A stretch of DNA of 64,000 nt, from the NCBI GenBank assembly GCA_934402395.1, contig CAKRTQ010000001.1, positions 124,001 to 188,000 of the forward strand, given 5' to 3'. Origin of the DNA: an uncultured Eubacteriales bacterium. Its GTDB lineage: Bacteria; Bacillota; Clostridia; Oscillospirales; CAG-272. Below are positions 52,167 to 62,247 of the stretch, one piece after another; within the stretch, counting starts at the first letter, position 1, and each line of letters opens with the position of its first letter. Position numbers and translations under genes: made by a program. The notes under the pieces were generated by a model. That model worked only from the letters and a program-made list of their open reading frames with translations. It was not told the origin of the DNA and did no database searches.

Positions 52167-53108
52167 TCAATTTTTACCGTTCAGGTCGATCCCCTCGCGC
52201 CTGACAGCAACGACCGCCGACGGGTCGGAAACGTCGATTATCGCCGTAACATCCGCCGGATACGCGCATTCTTTGATAACGCGCGATGCGGCAAGTGCTT
52301 TTTGCGGCGCATCGGCATCGGACCCGAATATCACGCGGTACCTGCCGTCTACCGTCATAACGGTATTGAATCTTTCGTCAAGAAAAAGCTTCGTCACCCT
52401 GCCCGAAAGCTCGGATTCCGCTATCGCCGCCTCAAGCTTTGCGATATACGCGGTGTCGGAACCGTCCGCAAGGGTGAGCGGCATTCCGACTACGGCATTG
52501 CCGGTTTTGGGAAGAGTCACATACTGCAGTCCCGCAGCGGCAAACTTTTCGGGCTTGTCCCCGCGTTCAAGCACACGCATACTGCCGGACAGCGCATAAA
52601 ATTCTCCTGCGATCTCAGTATACATCACCGCTTTCTCGGATTCGACCGTAATGTACACAAAAGACGGAAGGACTATCTTCACCTTTGCCGAAGATATATA
52701 CGGCAGATTTTCCGTTATGCTTTCTTCCGCAGTTTTTCTGTCCAGTCGGTAGAGCTTGTCCCCATCGTTTATCCCCGCAGCGGAAATTATATCCGCAGCA
52801 CTGTACGGTGATTCTCCGTCAACATTCACCTCGCCCACAACAAAAAACGATGCAATGAACCTTGATATGAAATATGCCATAACACAGCAAAGGCACAAAA
52901 GGACTATTGCTATCAGCCACTTTGCCTTGCGGCGGTTTGCTTCGCTCTTTTCACGCGCGGCTGCTTCCGCCGCCCGTCTTCTTTCGATCTCGGCGCGGCT
53001 TGGCATTCCGCGCGGCTGACGCCCCGCTCCGCCGCCTTGCGGTGGGACAGGAGGACGCACCGGACGCGAAGCCCCCGCACGCACACCGGGGGTGTCCGTT
53101 ACACTCAT
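52167..53108 (-). CDS. ftsQ: Cell division protein FtsQ/DivIB
   Basis: 313 residues. Cytoplasmic Pro/Arg/Ala-rich N-terminus (about 1-60), one membrane helix (about 64-90), then the POTRA domain (FFVVGEVNVDGESPYSAADIISAAGI...) and the FtsQ beta domain. Joins FtsL and FtsB in the divisome between septal wall synthesis and the Z ring. AAAGGAAGG precedes the ATG. The 229 bases downstream to ftsZ hold an AT-rich tract; a TTGAAA with TATTAT may be an ftsZ promoter. Confidence 0.88.
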   Translation of the reverse strand: MSVTDTPGVRAGASRPVRPPVPPQGGGAGRQPRGMPSRAEIERRRAAEAAAREKSEANRRKAKWLIAIVLLCLCCVMAYFISRFIASFFVVGEVNVDGESPYSAADIISAAGINDGDKLYRLDRKTAEESITENLPYISSAKVKIVLPSFVYITVESEKAVMYTEIAGEFYALSGSMRVLERGDKPEKFAAAGLQYVTLPKTGNAVVGMPLTLADGSDTAYIAKLEAAIAESELSGRVTKLFLDERFNTVMTVDGRYRVIFGSDADAPQKALAASRVIKECAYPADVTAIIDVSDPSAVVAVRREGIDLNGKN

Positions 53109-53244
53109 TGTAATGACCCTTCCTTTCTTTGCATTTGCACCGTTTTTCTCTGCCTGCGGAGATACTTCGGACCGTAATGAACGATCCCCCGGGCGCAGAC
53201 CGTGTATGAAAACAGCTCAACTCAAGCCGTCAGCCTGTTTGTTT

Positions 53245-54375
53245 TCAAACTTTTTTTCGTTTTCCGTTTTCGGCAAGAGCCGTTATTTCACGGAATATTA
53301 TCTCGTTGGCGTCCGGCACCGCAAATGCGGCTATATTGTTTTCAAGCTCACGCTGACGCATTGGGCTGTAAAGTACAGCCTCAACCTCGCGGCATATACG
53401 CCCCGGAGTCAGATCTTTTTCTTCGACCAGCACGGCGCCGTCGGCATCGGCGAGCACCTTGGCGTTTTTGTACTGCTGATTATCGGTGACATTCGGCGAC
53501 GGTATCAGAAGCGCGGCTTTCTTAGCAAGCGCAAGCTCGGAGAGCGTTATAGCCCCCGAACGGCTGATAACCAGGTCCGCAGCAGCCATTCTGAGCGGCA
53601 TATCGTAGATATATTCGACAAGCTCCAGATTTTTGTATTTTCCAAGCCCTGCCGCATCGAATGCGGCGCGTGTTTCGGCATATCCGCCCGCTCCGCACGC
53701 GTGTGTACAGTAAACATCGGGATGCTTTGTAAGCCAATCGCGCATGAGTTCGAGCACCGCCCCGTTCACACGTTCCGCGCCGAGGCTGCCGCCGAAGGAA
53801 ACGATATACCTGCGGCAATCCTGCGTAAGACCGAGCTTGGCGCGTGCGTCATCCTTTGAGATCATTCCGAAATCGGCGCGGAGAGGACTGCCCACGTGCA
53901 ATGTTTTTTCCGGTGCGCCGAGCGCATCTCCGGTAACGGCAAAATTAACGAATATTTTATCGACATAAGGGACAAGCTTACGCACAGCAAGCCCCGGTAC
54001 GGCATTCGACTCGTGCACCGCCGAGGGCACGCCGAGCTTTGAAGCCGCGACCAGAAGCGGCCAGCTCACATATCCGCCGGTACCTATGACGACATCGGGT
54101 CTGAACTCGCGCACAAGCTTTTTCGCCGCTATCGGCGATGTGAGAGCCAGATAAGCCGCACGGATATTTGCAAGCGAGAGAGAGCGTCTGAAGCCTCTGA
54201 CATCAACATGATAAAGCCTGTAACCCGCAGCCGGCACGAGTTTGTTTTCGATCCCCCGTTTTGTGCCCACAAAGGCGATCTCGGCTGTGGGGATATGCGC
54301 TTTTATTGTATCCGCAATGGCTATCGCGGGGTTGACGTGGCCGCCGGTCCCGCCACCTGTCATAAGTACACGCAT
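53245..54375 (-). CDS. murG: UDP-GlcNAc--undecaprenyl-pyrophosphoryl-MurNAc-pentapeptide GlcNAc transferase
   Basis: 376 residues. Converts lipid I to lipid II at the inner face of the membrane. MTGGGTGGHVNPA (N-terminal glycine loop), GTGGYVSWPLLVAA, VHESNAVPGLA, SFGGSLGAERVN and the SRSGAITLSELAL donor-binding loop are all present. GAAAGGA before ATG. Downstream is ftsQ after 136 bases without murC. Confidence 0.96.
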   Translation of the reverse strand: MRVLMTGGGTGGHVNPAIAIADTIKAHIPTAEIAFVGTKRGIENKLVPAAGYRLYHVDVRGFRRSLSLANIRAAYLALTSPIAAKKLVREFRPDVVIGTGGYVSWPLLVAASKLGVPSAVHESNAVPGLAVRKLVPYVDKIFVNFAVTGDALGAPEKTLHVGSPLRADFGMISKDDARAKLGLTQDCRRYIVSFGGSLGAERVNGAVLELMRDWLTKHPDVYCTHACGAGGYAETRAAFDAAGLGKYKNLELVEYIYDMPLRMAAADLVISRSGAITLSELALAKKAALLIPSPNVTDNQQYKNAKVLADADGAVLVEEKDLTPGRICREVEAVLYSPMRQRELENNIAAFAVPDANEIIFREITALAENGKRKKV

Positions 54376-54405
54376 TTGTTTTTTCCTTTCAGGATAAAAA
54401 ATTGT

Positions 54406-55641
54406 TTACGCCCGCTTCTGGGTGCAGAAACGCGACAGACTGAGTATCATTCCCGCCTCAACTATCTGCATGACGACGGCTGAACCGCCGGTGCTGAAAT
54501 ACGGGAGCGAAATACCCGTATTTGGAAGCACTCCGCTCACAACGCCGATATTAAGCATTACCTGAAGCGCAAGCTTGAATGAAAGCCCGAGTATCACAAG
54601 CGAACAGAATTTATCGGACGCATGAGCCGCCAGCACGAACCCGCGTGCAGCAAGAGCCAAAAAAAGCAGCATTATTGCAACGGCGCCGAAAAAGCCCAGC
54701 TCCTCGCATACTACCGTAAACACAAAATCGTTCTGCGGCTGTGAAACATATCCGTATTTCAGCCTTGACTGTCCGAGTCCCAGCCCGAAAAGTCCTCCCG
54801 TGCCTATTGCGTATAGCCCCTGCGTTGACTGCCAGTCGCTGCCGAGCGCGTCCGCGCCGCGGTTCAGCCAGCTGTCTATTCTACGGCGCGTATAGTCAAC
54901 ATTCATTGCGAAAATCAATGCAACGCCGGCAACGGGAATGCCGCAAAGAAACCATCGCAGGTCCGCCCCGCCGAAAAACATCATTGCAACGCCGATCACG
55001 GTAAGTATTATGGCTCCCGACAAATGATGCTCAAAGACTACCGGCACCACAACAATGCCGATGATGAGCGCAGGGATCCCAAGCCCGTAGCCCGCCGAGG
55101 CTGCGTTCAGCTTGCGGCTGTTTATCTTTTTCTCTTCTACGCTCATATACAGCGCAAGGATCAGGACCAGCGCGGTCTTTGCGACCTCTGAGGGCTGTAC
55201 GGTGATGGGACCGATGCCTATCCACCGCTGTGCGCCGCCGCCGGTCTCTCCTATGACGAATACCAGTCCCAGCAATAATACCGCTGCGATATATGACGCC
55301 ACGGCAACAAGTCTCATATTCACGGGATTGGCGTACATTACGAGCACAAAAGAAATGATAAGTCCCGCCGCAATAAAAATAAGCTGCCGTTTTAAAAAGT
55401 ACAGACTGTCGCCGTACTGGATCTCGGCATACGCCGATCCGGCACTGAAGGACATTATCGTTCCAGTTGTCAGAAGGATGAGAAACAGGACAAGATACAC
55501 GGGGTCGGGACGTATGCGGGCAACCATTTTGCCGGGTCCTTCTGCCGCGGTCATGTCATCGGATGTATCGGTGTATTTATTCAGCAGCCGGCGCATATTG
55601 CGCACGGGGTTGATCGTGATATCCTTCCGACGAAACCACAT
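54406..55641 (-). CDS. ftsW: SEDS peptidoglycan glycosyltransferase FtsW/SpoVE
   Basis: 411 residues, about ten membrane helices. Signature ITVQPSEVAKTALVLILALYMS, HHLSGAIILTVIGVAMMFFGG (with the Asp/Glu site region) and the C-terminal TGISLPYFSTGGSAVVMQI. Polymerises lipid II at the septum, or the spore cortex if SpoVE. The ~45-residue basic N-terminus is longer than usual. Between mraY and murG, where FtsW normally lies after murD; murD is missing here. Confidence 0.93.
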   Translation of the reverse strand: MWFRRKDITINPVRNMRRLLNKYTDTSDDMTAAEGPGKMVARIRPDPVYLVLFLILLTTGTIMSFSAGSAYAEIQYGDSLYFLKRQLIFIAAGLIISFVLVMYANPVNMRLVAVASYIAAVLLLGLVFVIGETGGGAQRWIGIGPITVQPSEVAKTALVLILALYMSVEEKKINSRKLNAASAGYGLGIPALIIGIVVVPVVFEHHLSGAIILTVIGVAMMFFGGADLRWFLCGIPVAGVALIFAMNVDYTRRRIDSWLNRGADALGSDWQSTQGLYAIGTGGLFGLGLGQSRLKYGYVSQPQNDFVFTVVCEELGFFGAVAIMLLFLALAARGFVLAAHASDKFCSLVILGLSFKLALQVMLNIGVVSGVLPNTGISLPYFSTGGSAVVMQIVEAGMILSLSRFCTQKRA

Positions 55642-55705
55642 CCCACTGTTCCTCCGTTTTTAATGTTTAATAAAGCAAATCCGGTTCAGGCGCAGTTTTG
55701 GCACA

Positions 55706-56701
55706 TCATACGCCGAACCACGCTATCACGCAGAACAAAGCCGCTACCGATGCAAAAACGGCAACGATCCTGACCTCGCTCCAGCCGCATTTTTCAAAAT
55801 GATGATGGATCGGCGCCATTTTGAAAAGCCGCTTTCCGTGTGTCAGCTTGAAATAACCGACCTGAAGAATATCCGAGGCGATCTCGCAGATGTACACAAA
55901 CCCGGCTACGATCACGATAAGAGGGCTGCCGAGCATGAAAGCCATTCCGACCACCATGCCGCCGAGATAAAGCGAACCCGTATCCCCCATAAACACCTTT
56001 GCGGGATAGAAATTGTACATGAGAAATCCGACAGTACCGCCGATGACCGTTGCGGCAAGGGCGGAAAGCTCCGGCATTTCGGATGCAAACGCCGCTACCG
56101 CAAAGAACGCGCCGACAACAGCCGTAACGCTGCTTGAAAGGCCGTCTATACCATCGGTAAGATTTACACCGTTGACCATTCCCGTTATGAGCAGCAAAGC
56201 CACAACATAGTACCATACGCCGAGATCGAACTCTGCTCCCCAGAAAGGAATAACAAGTGTCGTATCAATGCACCCTGCGGCGCTCATCGCCCAGAGATAA
56301 AGCCCTGCGGCAATAAGCTGAAGCGAAAACTTCTGCCATGCGAGGAATCCCTCGTTCTGCTTTTTAATAAGCTTGGTGTAATCGTCAAAAAAGCCGATAA
56401 GTCCGTTCAGCACGGCAAGACCCATGGTAAGCGCGGCAGGAGTAAGCTCTGAGGCGCGTCCGTTTGCGGCATAAACCGCAAAAAGCACGGCAAACGCCAG
56501 AACGGACGGGATGATGAAACCGACTCCGCCCATGATCGGCGTTCCCTCCTTGCCCTTGTGCCAGCGCGGCCCTATATCATATATCTTCTGACCGATCTTG
56601 CGGCTCTTCAGCACCGGTATCAGCTTGCGCAGTATGAGCACGGTAAGTACGAAGACCACCGCGAGGACCGAAAAGAACTCAATAAGCATTCTTGTTTTCA
56701 T
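55706..56701 (-). CDS. mraY: Phospho-MurNAc-pentapeptide transferase
   Basis: 331 residues, ten membrane helices. PRWHKGKEGTPIMGGVGFI (N-terminal loop), NGLIGFFDDYTKL (the Asp-Asp catalytic pair), NGVNLTDGIDGL and the C-terminal MAPIHHHFEKCGWSE are the classic motifs. Transfers phospho-MurNAc-pentapeptide to undecaprenyl phosphate, making lipid I. Confidence 0.97.
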   Translation of the reverse strand: MKTRMLIEFFSVLAVVFVLTVLILRKLIPVLKSRKIGQKIYDIGPRWHKGKEGTPIMGGVGFIIPSVLAFAVLFAVYAANGRASELTPAALTMGLAVLNGLIGFFDDYTKLIKKQNEGFLAWQKFSLQLIAAGLYLWAMSAAGCIDTTLVIPFWGAEFDLGVWYYVVALLLITGMVNGVNLTDGIDGLSSSVTAVVGAFFAVAAFASEMPELSALAATVIGGTVGFLMYNFYPAKVFMGDTGSLYLGGMVVGMAFMLGSPLIVIVAGFVYICEIASDILQVGYFKLTHGKRLFKMAPIHHHFEKCGWSEVRIVAVFASVAALFCVIAWFGV

Positions 56702-56716
56702 TGTCGTTGTGCCTTT

Positions 56717-58192
56717 TTATTCGTCTTCTTTATTTGCCTTGCAGTCACCGTCGGCGATGCAGATCGCGTCAACGATCCTTTCCGCTCTGACAGCGCGGCT
56801 TGCCTTGATAAGCAAAAGATCATTCACGCCGAGCGTCAGCCTTGCCGCCGCTGCGGCAATCGCGGGCGCATCGGGCGCAGATATATCCGGGATCCTCACT
56901 ATTTTTTCCGGTGAAAGTCCCGCGTCCGCCGCGCCGCGCGCGGTCTCCGCCGAACGCGGACCGTAGGCAATGAGAAATTCTCCGCCGCGCTCCGCAAAAT
57001 ATCTTCCGACCGCCCGGTGCATGGCAGGCGAATCATCGCCGAGCTCGCCCATATCGCCGAGTATTGCGGCGGGTATCCCCCCCAGCCGCGCGGCGGCGGG
57101 TATCAGTACATCTATTGCCGCGCGCATAGACTCGGGGCTTGCGTTGTAGCAGTCCTTGATTATATTGAGCCCACCTGCGGTAATGAAATTCTGTCTCATA
57201 TCGGCGGGACGGAACGACGCAAGACCGCGCCTTATCTTTTCATCGCCAAGTCCGAGCATCATTCCGACAGCCGCCGCAATGAGTGCCGCCTGGGCGTTGT
57301 GTCTGCCGTGCACCGGTATCTTCACATCCGGCATGACTCCGCCCGGGAATGATATATCAAAAACGCAGCCGTCCTCTCCGTCGTCAAAACGGGAAATAAA
57401 ATACGCGGCGCGCGGGTCGCCCGCAGCCGAAAAATACACGGCGCGTCTGTCCACGGCGGCAACATCGGCAAGCAGAGGTTCATCTCCGTTCAGAAGGAGT
57501 CCTCCGTCCTCCGCAAGTCCGGCGCGTATCTCAAGCTTTGCCTTTGCTATATTCTCGCGCGTACCCAGAAATTCAAGATGCGATGAGCCTATGTTCGTTA
57601 TAACAGCAATATCCGGACGCGCAGCAAGAGACATCGACTCTATCTCGCCGAACCCGCTCATGCCCATTTCAAGAACCGCATATGCGGCGCTCTCCGGGGT
57701 CGCCAACATGGTGAGCGGCATACCGATAACGCTGTTCCGGTTGCCCTCGGTGCGGTAGACCTCTCCATCGGTCGAAAGCACCGATGCTATGAACTCTTTG
57801 GTGGTCGTCTTTCCGACGCTGCCGGTAACGGCAATGCGGCGCGCGCTTATTTGCGGCGAAATGCCCGCAGCGATGCGCGAAAGCGCAGCCACCGTGTCAT
57901 CGGTAACGATAACGGGGATCCCGGCATCGGGAAGTCCGGCGGGCAGCTCGGATACAAGCACAGCCGACACCCCCGAACGCACAGCCGCGCCGATATAGTC
58001 GTGACCGTTCACGCGCTCGCCTATAATGGCGACAAACATGGTGCATTCCCCTGCCTCGCGCGAATCCGTACACACAAAACGGATATTTTCCGCATCGGCA
58101 TATCCGGCGCCCGAAGCGATCCTGCCGCCGCACAGCGCGGCGACCGAGCGCGCGGAAAGGCAGCCTTTATTTACGTTTATCTTCACCTTCAT
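56717..58192 (-). CDS. murF: UDP-MurNAc-tripeptide--D-alanyl-D-alanine ligase
   Basis: 491 residues. ATP loop GSVGKTTTKEF (about 124-134), CTDSREA N-terminal domain, ITNIGSSHLEFLGTRENIA, and the C-terminal DCYNASPESM, ILGDMGELGDDS. Adds D-Ala-D-Ala to the UDP-MurNAc-tripeptide. Starts inside the end of murE (26-base overlap), so the two are translationally coupled. 15 bases upstream of mraY. Confidence 0.96.
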   Translation of the reverse strand: MKVKINVNKGCLSARSVAALCGGRIASGAGYADAENIRFVCTDSREAGECTMFVAIIGERVNGHDYIGAAVRSGVSAVLVSELPAGLPDAGIPVIVTDDTVAALSRIAAGISPQISARRIAVTGSVGKTTTKEFIASVLSTDGEVYRTEGNRNSVIGMPLTMLATPESAAYAVLEMGMSGFGEIESMSLAARPDIAVITNIGSSHLEFLGTRENIAKAKLEIRAGLAEDGGLLLNGDEPLLADVAAVDRRAVYFSAAGDPRAAYFISRFDDGEDGCVFDISFPGGVMPDVKIPVHGRHNAQAALIAAAVGMMLGLGDEKIRRGLASFRPADMRQNFITAGGLNIIKDCYNASPESMRAAIDVLIPAAARLGGIPAAILGDMGELGDDSPAMHRAVGRYFAERGGEFLIAYGPRSAETARGAADAGLSPEKIVRIPDISAPDAPAIAAAAARLTLGVNDLLLIKASRAVRAERIVDAICIADGDCKANKEDE

Positions 58193-59804
58193 CGTTCATA
58201 CCAGACCTTTTTTCTTCCTCACCGCGCCACAGGCGCGCGGCGTCTCGGACTATGTCCGCTTCCCGGAATTCGTGCCTTCCGGAGGCATCTATTTCATATT
58301 GCTCATGTCCCTTGCCCGCAAGCAGAAGCACATCTCCCGCACGCGCACATTCAACTGCGCGGAAGATCGCCCTGCGGCGATCCGGCTCCACAATATGCGG
58401 CACCGACGGGTCAAAGCCGCTCATTATCTCATTTATTATCGCCTCGGGCTTTTCGGAGCGCGAATTATCCGAGGTCACAACCGTAAAATCAGCCAGCCGC
58501 GCCGCTATCCTACCCATTTCGGGGCGTTTACGCCTGTCGCGGTCGCCGCCGCAGCCGAAAAGAAGGATCACCCTGCCGCCCGCCGTACCGCGGCAGGCGT
58601 TGCGCGCATCAATAAATCCGCGCGCGGTCCTGAGAAGATTTTCAAGCGCATCCGGTGTATGCGCATAGTCAATGAACACAGACACGGGAAATCCCGCGCC
58701 GAGCCGCACGCGTTCAAGCCTGCCGGGGGTCCCTGCAGATGCGGCAAGCGCGTCCGAAACGAACCCGCCGCTCACTCCGAGGGTCATGGCGCACGCCGCA
58801 GCCTCAAGCGAATTCATTACGGTAAACGAACCGGGCGTCGGACAGCGTATCGTGCGTATCTCGCGCGGCGATACAAGCGTGTAGGAAACGCCCTCGCCGT
58901 CTGCGGCGCGTATATTCTCAGCCGTGAAGCGTTCGCAGAATGTGTCGCCGGTCTTCGGCTTGCCCGCGCTGCAAAGAATTATCCTGCCGACGCACGGGCA
59001 GTCGTGACCTACCGCATATTCAAGGAATCTTCCGCCGTAACGGTCATCGGCATTTATCACCGCCGCCTCAGACTGCCGGAGTATCGACGCCTTTGCAAGA
59101 AAGTAATTTTCCATATCGCCGTGAAAATCAAGATGCTCGGGAGTCAGATTCGTTATAACGGTCGCCGCAAAGCGGAGCGGTGCCAGCTTGCCGAGGGCAA
59201 GCGCGTGGGAGGTCGCCTCCATAAACACATATTCCGCCCCGTCGTCACGCATTGCCGCAAGCATGCGGTAAAGCTGCCCGGGGTCGGGAGTGGTCATATT
59301 TGCGTTTTCATCATCCGGGCAAAAGCCCGGGTCGCCGCGCGTGTCGAGCACGCGCAGCGGTGTTTCGCACCTTACGGTGCCGATAAGTCCGCAGCGATGC
59401 ATTGCCGCGCCGAATACAGAGCGCAGCATATAGCTCACTGTGGTCTTTCCGTTCGTCCCGGTCACGGCGACAAGGCGCATACCCGCCGCCGCGAGCTCAT
59501 ACCGGGCGTACCAGAGCCGCGCCAGCGCGGCTCTGGTATCTTTGGTGTAGATTATCGTTGTTCCCGCAGGAAGATGCACGGACGGATCCGTATAACCCTC
59601 CTCGACCACCACACAGGCTGCGCCGCGTGCGCACACCTCGCCGATATAGCGGTGCGAGTCGTTCTTGATGCCCCGAATGCACAAAAACAAACATTTATCG
59701 CATACCCTGCGGGAATCGGATACTATTTCGGATACTTCAATATCCGTTCTGCCGACAGCCCGGTATTCAAACCCGGCGTCGGAAAGCAGCCTGGCGAGCT
59801 CCAT
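58167..59804 (-). CDS. murE: UDP-MurNAc-L-Ala-D-Glu--diaminopimelate ligase
   Basis: 545 residues. GTNGKTTVSYML (ATP loop), ATSHAL, TNLTPEHLDFHGDMENYFLAK, DYAHTPDAL and LFGCGGDRDRRKRPEMG are MurE motifs. The amino-acid-selecting motif reads TSDNSRSE; the DNPR form selects meso-DAP, and here Arg is kept but Pro is Ser, so meso-DAP is still the best guess. Start at 59804 chosen for the GGAGG 7 bases upstream rather than 59822. It is 76 bases downstream of the PBP gene. Confidence 0.95.
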   Translation of the reverse strand: MELARLLSDAGFEYRAVGRTDIEVSEIVSDSRRVCDKCLFLCIRGIKNDSHRYIGEVCARGAACVVVEEGYTDPSVHLPAGTTIIYTKDTRAALARLWYARYELAAAGMRLVAVTGTNGKTTVSYMLRSVFGAAMHRCGLIGTVRCETPLRVLDTRGDPGFCPDDENANMTTPDPGQLYRMLAAMRDDGAEYVFMEATSHALALGKLAPLRFAATVITNLTPEHLDFHGDMENYFLAKASILRQSEAAVINADDRYGGRFLEYAVGHDCPCVGRIILCSAGKPKTGDTFCERFTAENIRAADGEGVSYTLVSPREIRTIRCPTPGSFTVMNSLEAAACAMTLGVSGGFVSDALAASAGTPGRLERVRLGAGFPVSVFIDYAHTPDALENLLRTARGFIDARNACRGTAGGRVILLFGCGGDRDRRKRPEMGRIAARLADFTVVTSDNSRSEKPEAIINEIMSGFDPSVPHIVEPDRRRAIFRAVECARAGDVLLLAGKGHEQYEIDASGRHEFREADIVRDAARLWRGEEEKRSGMNDEGEDKRK

Positions 59805-59880
59805 ATAAAAACCTCCGGTCAAGATATCGTTATTGCTTAAACGTCCTGCCGGGTACGCCCGCGCCGCCCTTTATATCCGA

Positions 59881-62163
59881 TCAGTCCTCACCGTCGGTGA
59901 ACCTGACCGTTATCGTTACAACACTTCCTCTCTCTATCACAGTGCCCGCCGACGGATATTGCGACACCACAAGTGCCTCTCCGCCGAGAGCGTGACTTTT
60001 GCTTCCTTCTATTTTTATATTCAATCCGGCGTCAAGTATCAGTTTGTTTGCCGCCGCAGCCGAGAGCTTTGAAACATCGGGCACCTTTGCATCGCGCTCC
60101 GGCGCGCTGTCTCCGAGATAAATTATCACTTTTCCGTTCTTTTTTGAAATCACCGATCCGGATGCGGGGACCTGCGCCGTCACGCGGTCGCCCTCGCCGA
60201 TGATCTCGCATTCAACGCCGAGATTTTTTATCATGTTGCGCGTGACCGCAGGACTGCGCCCGCGGTATTCTTCCACCGTTACGTCAAGCGCAGCCTCTTC
60301 CTCCGCCGTGTATTGCGGCTCGTACCCGAGGTACGGGAGCATTTCGGCAAGGCAGTTCGCAATGTACGGCGCCGCTATCATTGAACCGAAGCGGGTGCCG
60401 AGCTTAGGGTCATCGACAACTATAAGTATTGCTATCTCCGGGTCATCGGACGGCGCATAAGCCACGCACGAACCTATTCGTGCGTTTTTGTCGGCATCGC
60501 CTATTTTTTCCGAAGTACCGGTCTTTGCCGCTATTTTATAACCGGGAACATAACAGTTTTTTGCACCGCCGTTGCCCGAAACACCTTTTTCAAGTATATC
60601 GGATACCGTTTTCGATACCGATGCGCTTATTACCTGACGGCGCGTTTCCGCCTTGTGGCTCCAGACCACGTTGCCGTCGTTATCGGTCATTTTTTCGACA
60701 ATATACGGCTTCATGAGATTGCCGTTGTTCGCCACCGCCGAAAGTGCGGTGAGATGATTTATCATTGAGATCCTGAAGTTCTGTCCGAACGATGCAACGG
60801 CAAGGTCAACTATCCCGAATTTGTCTTCATCCCAGAATGTAGTTTCACCCTCGCCGGGCAGATCGATTCCCGTTTTTTCGAGATATCCGAAATTGCGGAA
60901 ATAATTATAGAACTTCTCCTGACCTATACGCATTCCCACCGTCATCATTACCGGGTTGCAGGACTGCTGCAAGCCCTCGCCGAGGGTGAGGCTGCCGTGG
61001 CCGCTCACGTGGTAGCAATGTATTTTGCGGTTTGCCACCTGAAGATACCCGACGCAGTTGAAACGTTCGTTCACCTTCGCTGCATTTTCTTCAAGCGTGA
61101 CCGATGTGGTGATTATTTTGAAGGTCGAACCCGGCATATACGGGTCGGTCAGCACCTTGTTCGACCACATCTTCATCTGAAGATCTTTTTTAAGGGTATT
61201 GTACTCCGCGCTTCCCTCTCTGTAGCCCGACGCCTCAAGCAGACCGCTGTAATAGCTGTCCAGCGTGCGCGCGTCGTTGCAGTCAAAATCGGGATATGTT
61301 GCCATAGCAAGCACCGCGCCGGTCTTTACATTCATCACAAGACCCGCAGCTCCGCACTCGGGGTTGCATTCCTCAAACGTCGCGCGGAGCTGTTCCTCAA
61401 GTATCATCTGTATCTTGAGGTCGAGCGTAGTGTGAACATTGTAGCCGTCTACCGCTTCTATCACACTCTTGTACTCGAACGGCATTTCTCTGCCGTATGA
61501 GTCGCGCGCGGTGATATATCTCCCGGGCGTACCGGCAAGCTGCGTGTTGTACTGGTATTCAAGTCCGTAAAGGCCGCTGCCGTCGGTTCCGGTAAAGCCG
61601 AGAACATGGGAAGCGACATTACCGTAGGGATAATAACGCTTGCTTGACGCTTCGACAAGCACCATATTTTCAAGCCCGTTTTTTGAAACGAAGTCAAGCA
61701 CGAGATCGGCACTTTCACCGTCTGCAAGACGCACGACCGTTGCGTCAAGGCTTCCTTTTTTCTTTTCTATCATCTCCGCCACAGTGTCGTATGTAACACC
61801 GTACTTACCGCCGAGTATCTCGGAAAGCCCGCGGGCAATGATATCATCGTAATTTTTTGCTTCCTCTCCCGTGGATTCAGCTATTGCCGCACGGATGTTC
61901 GAGGGCGCAATGAATATCCGGTATGCCGAAATATTGGTTGCGATCTTTGTGCCTGCGGCGTCGTATATCACGCCGCGCTGTGAATAGATGGTCGACTCTG
62001 TGGTAAGCTGATTTATCACCTTTTGCTGATAATAATCGAAATTCACCGTCTGGATTGTGAATATCCTCAGTGCAAGCAGAACAAATACGATGATGATAAC
62101 GGCAAAAGCGAAGTATGACCGCAACACTAGCCTTGTGCTGATCCTGGTTTTTTCCCCTCTCAT
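59881..62163 (-). CDS. Class B penicillin-binding protein with PASTA domains (SpoVD/FtsI-like)
   Basis: 760 residues from the ATG at 62163 (GGAAGGA 11 bases upstream; an earlier start has no such site). One N-terminal membrane helix (about 16-37), a non-penicillin-binding dimerisation domain, then the transpeptidase with MPGSTFKIITT (active Ser), QQSCNPV and AAKTGTSEKIG. Two PASTA domains close the protein (about 640-695 and 697-757). Cross-links septal (or cortex) peptidoglycan with the SEDS partner FtsW. SpoVD versus FtsI cannot be decided from sequence alone. Confidence 0.93.
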   Translation of the reverse strand: MRGEKTRISTRLVLRSYFAFAVIIIVFVLLALRIFTIQTVNFDYYQQKVINQLTTESTIYSQRGVIYDAAGTKIATNISAYRIFIAPSNIRAAIAESTGEEAKNYDDIIARGLSEILGGKYGVTYDTVAEMIEKKKGSLDATVVRLADGESADLVLDFVSKNGLENMVLVEASSKRYYPYGNVASHVLGFTGTDGSGLYGLEYQYNTQLAGTPGRYITARDSYGREMPFEYKSVIEAVDGYNVHTTLDLKIQMILEEQLRATFEECNPECGAAGLVMNVKTGAVLAMATYPDFDCNDARTLDSYYSGLLEASGYREGSAEYNTLKKDLQMKMWSNKVLTDPYMPGSTFKIITTSVTLEENAAKVNERFNCVGYLQVANRKIHCYHVSGHGSLTLGEGLQQSCNPVMMTVGMRIGQEKFYNYFRNFGYLEKTGIDLPGEGETTFWDEDKFGIVDLAVASFGQNFRISMINHLTALSAVANNGNLMKPYIVEKMTDNDGNVVWSHKAETRRQVISASVSKTVSDILEKGVSGNGGAKNCYVPGYKIAAKTGTSEKIGDADKNARIGSCVAYAPSDDPEIAILIVVDDPKLGTRFGSMIAAPYIANCLAEMLPYLGYEPQYTAEEEAALDVTVEEYRGRSPAVTRNMIKNLGVECEIIGEGDRVTAQVPASGSVISKKNGKVIIYLGDSAPERDAKVPDVSKLSAAAANKLILDAGLNIKIEGSKSHALGGEALVVSQYPSAGTVIERGSVVTITVRFTDGED

Positions 62164-62247
62164 CTTTTCGTTGTTTCCTTCCCGGTAATTGCGGCGGAAT
62201 GCCGTCATTCAATGATATTGCACCGAAGGTGATTTTATTCTTGCGGT

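Noticed and set aside
58026..59840. 604-codon plus-strand ORF
   Set aside because: Antisense shadow of murE; codon use and motifs belong to the minus strand.
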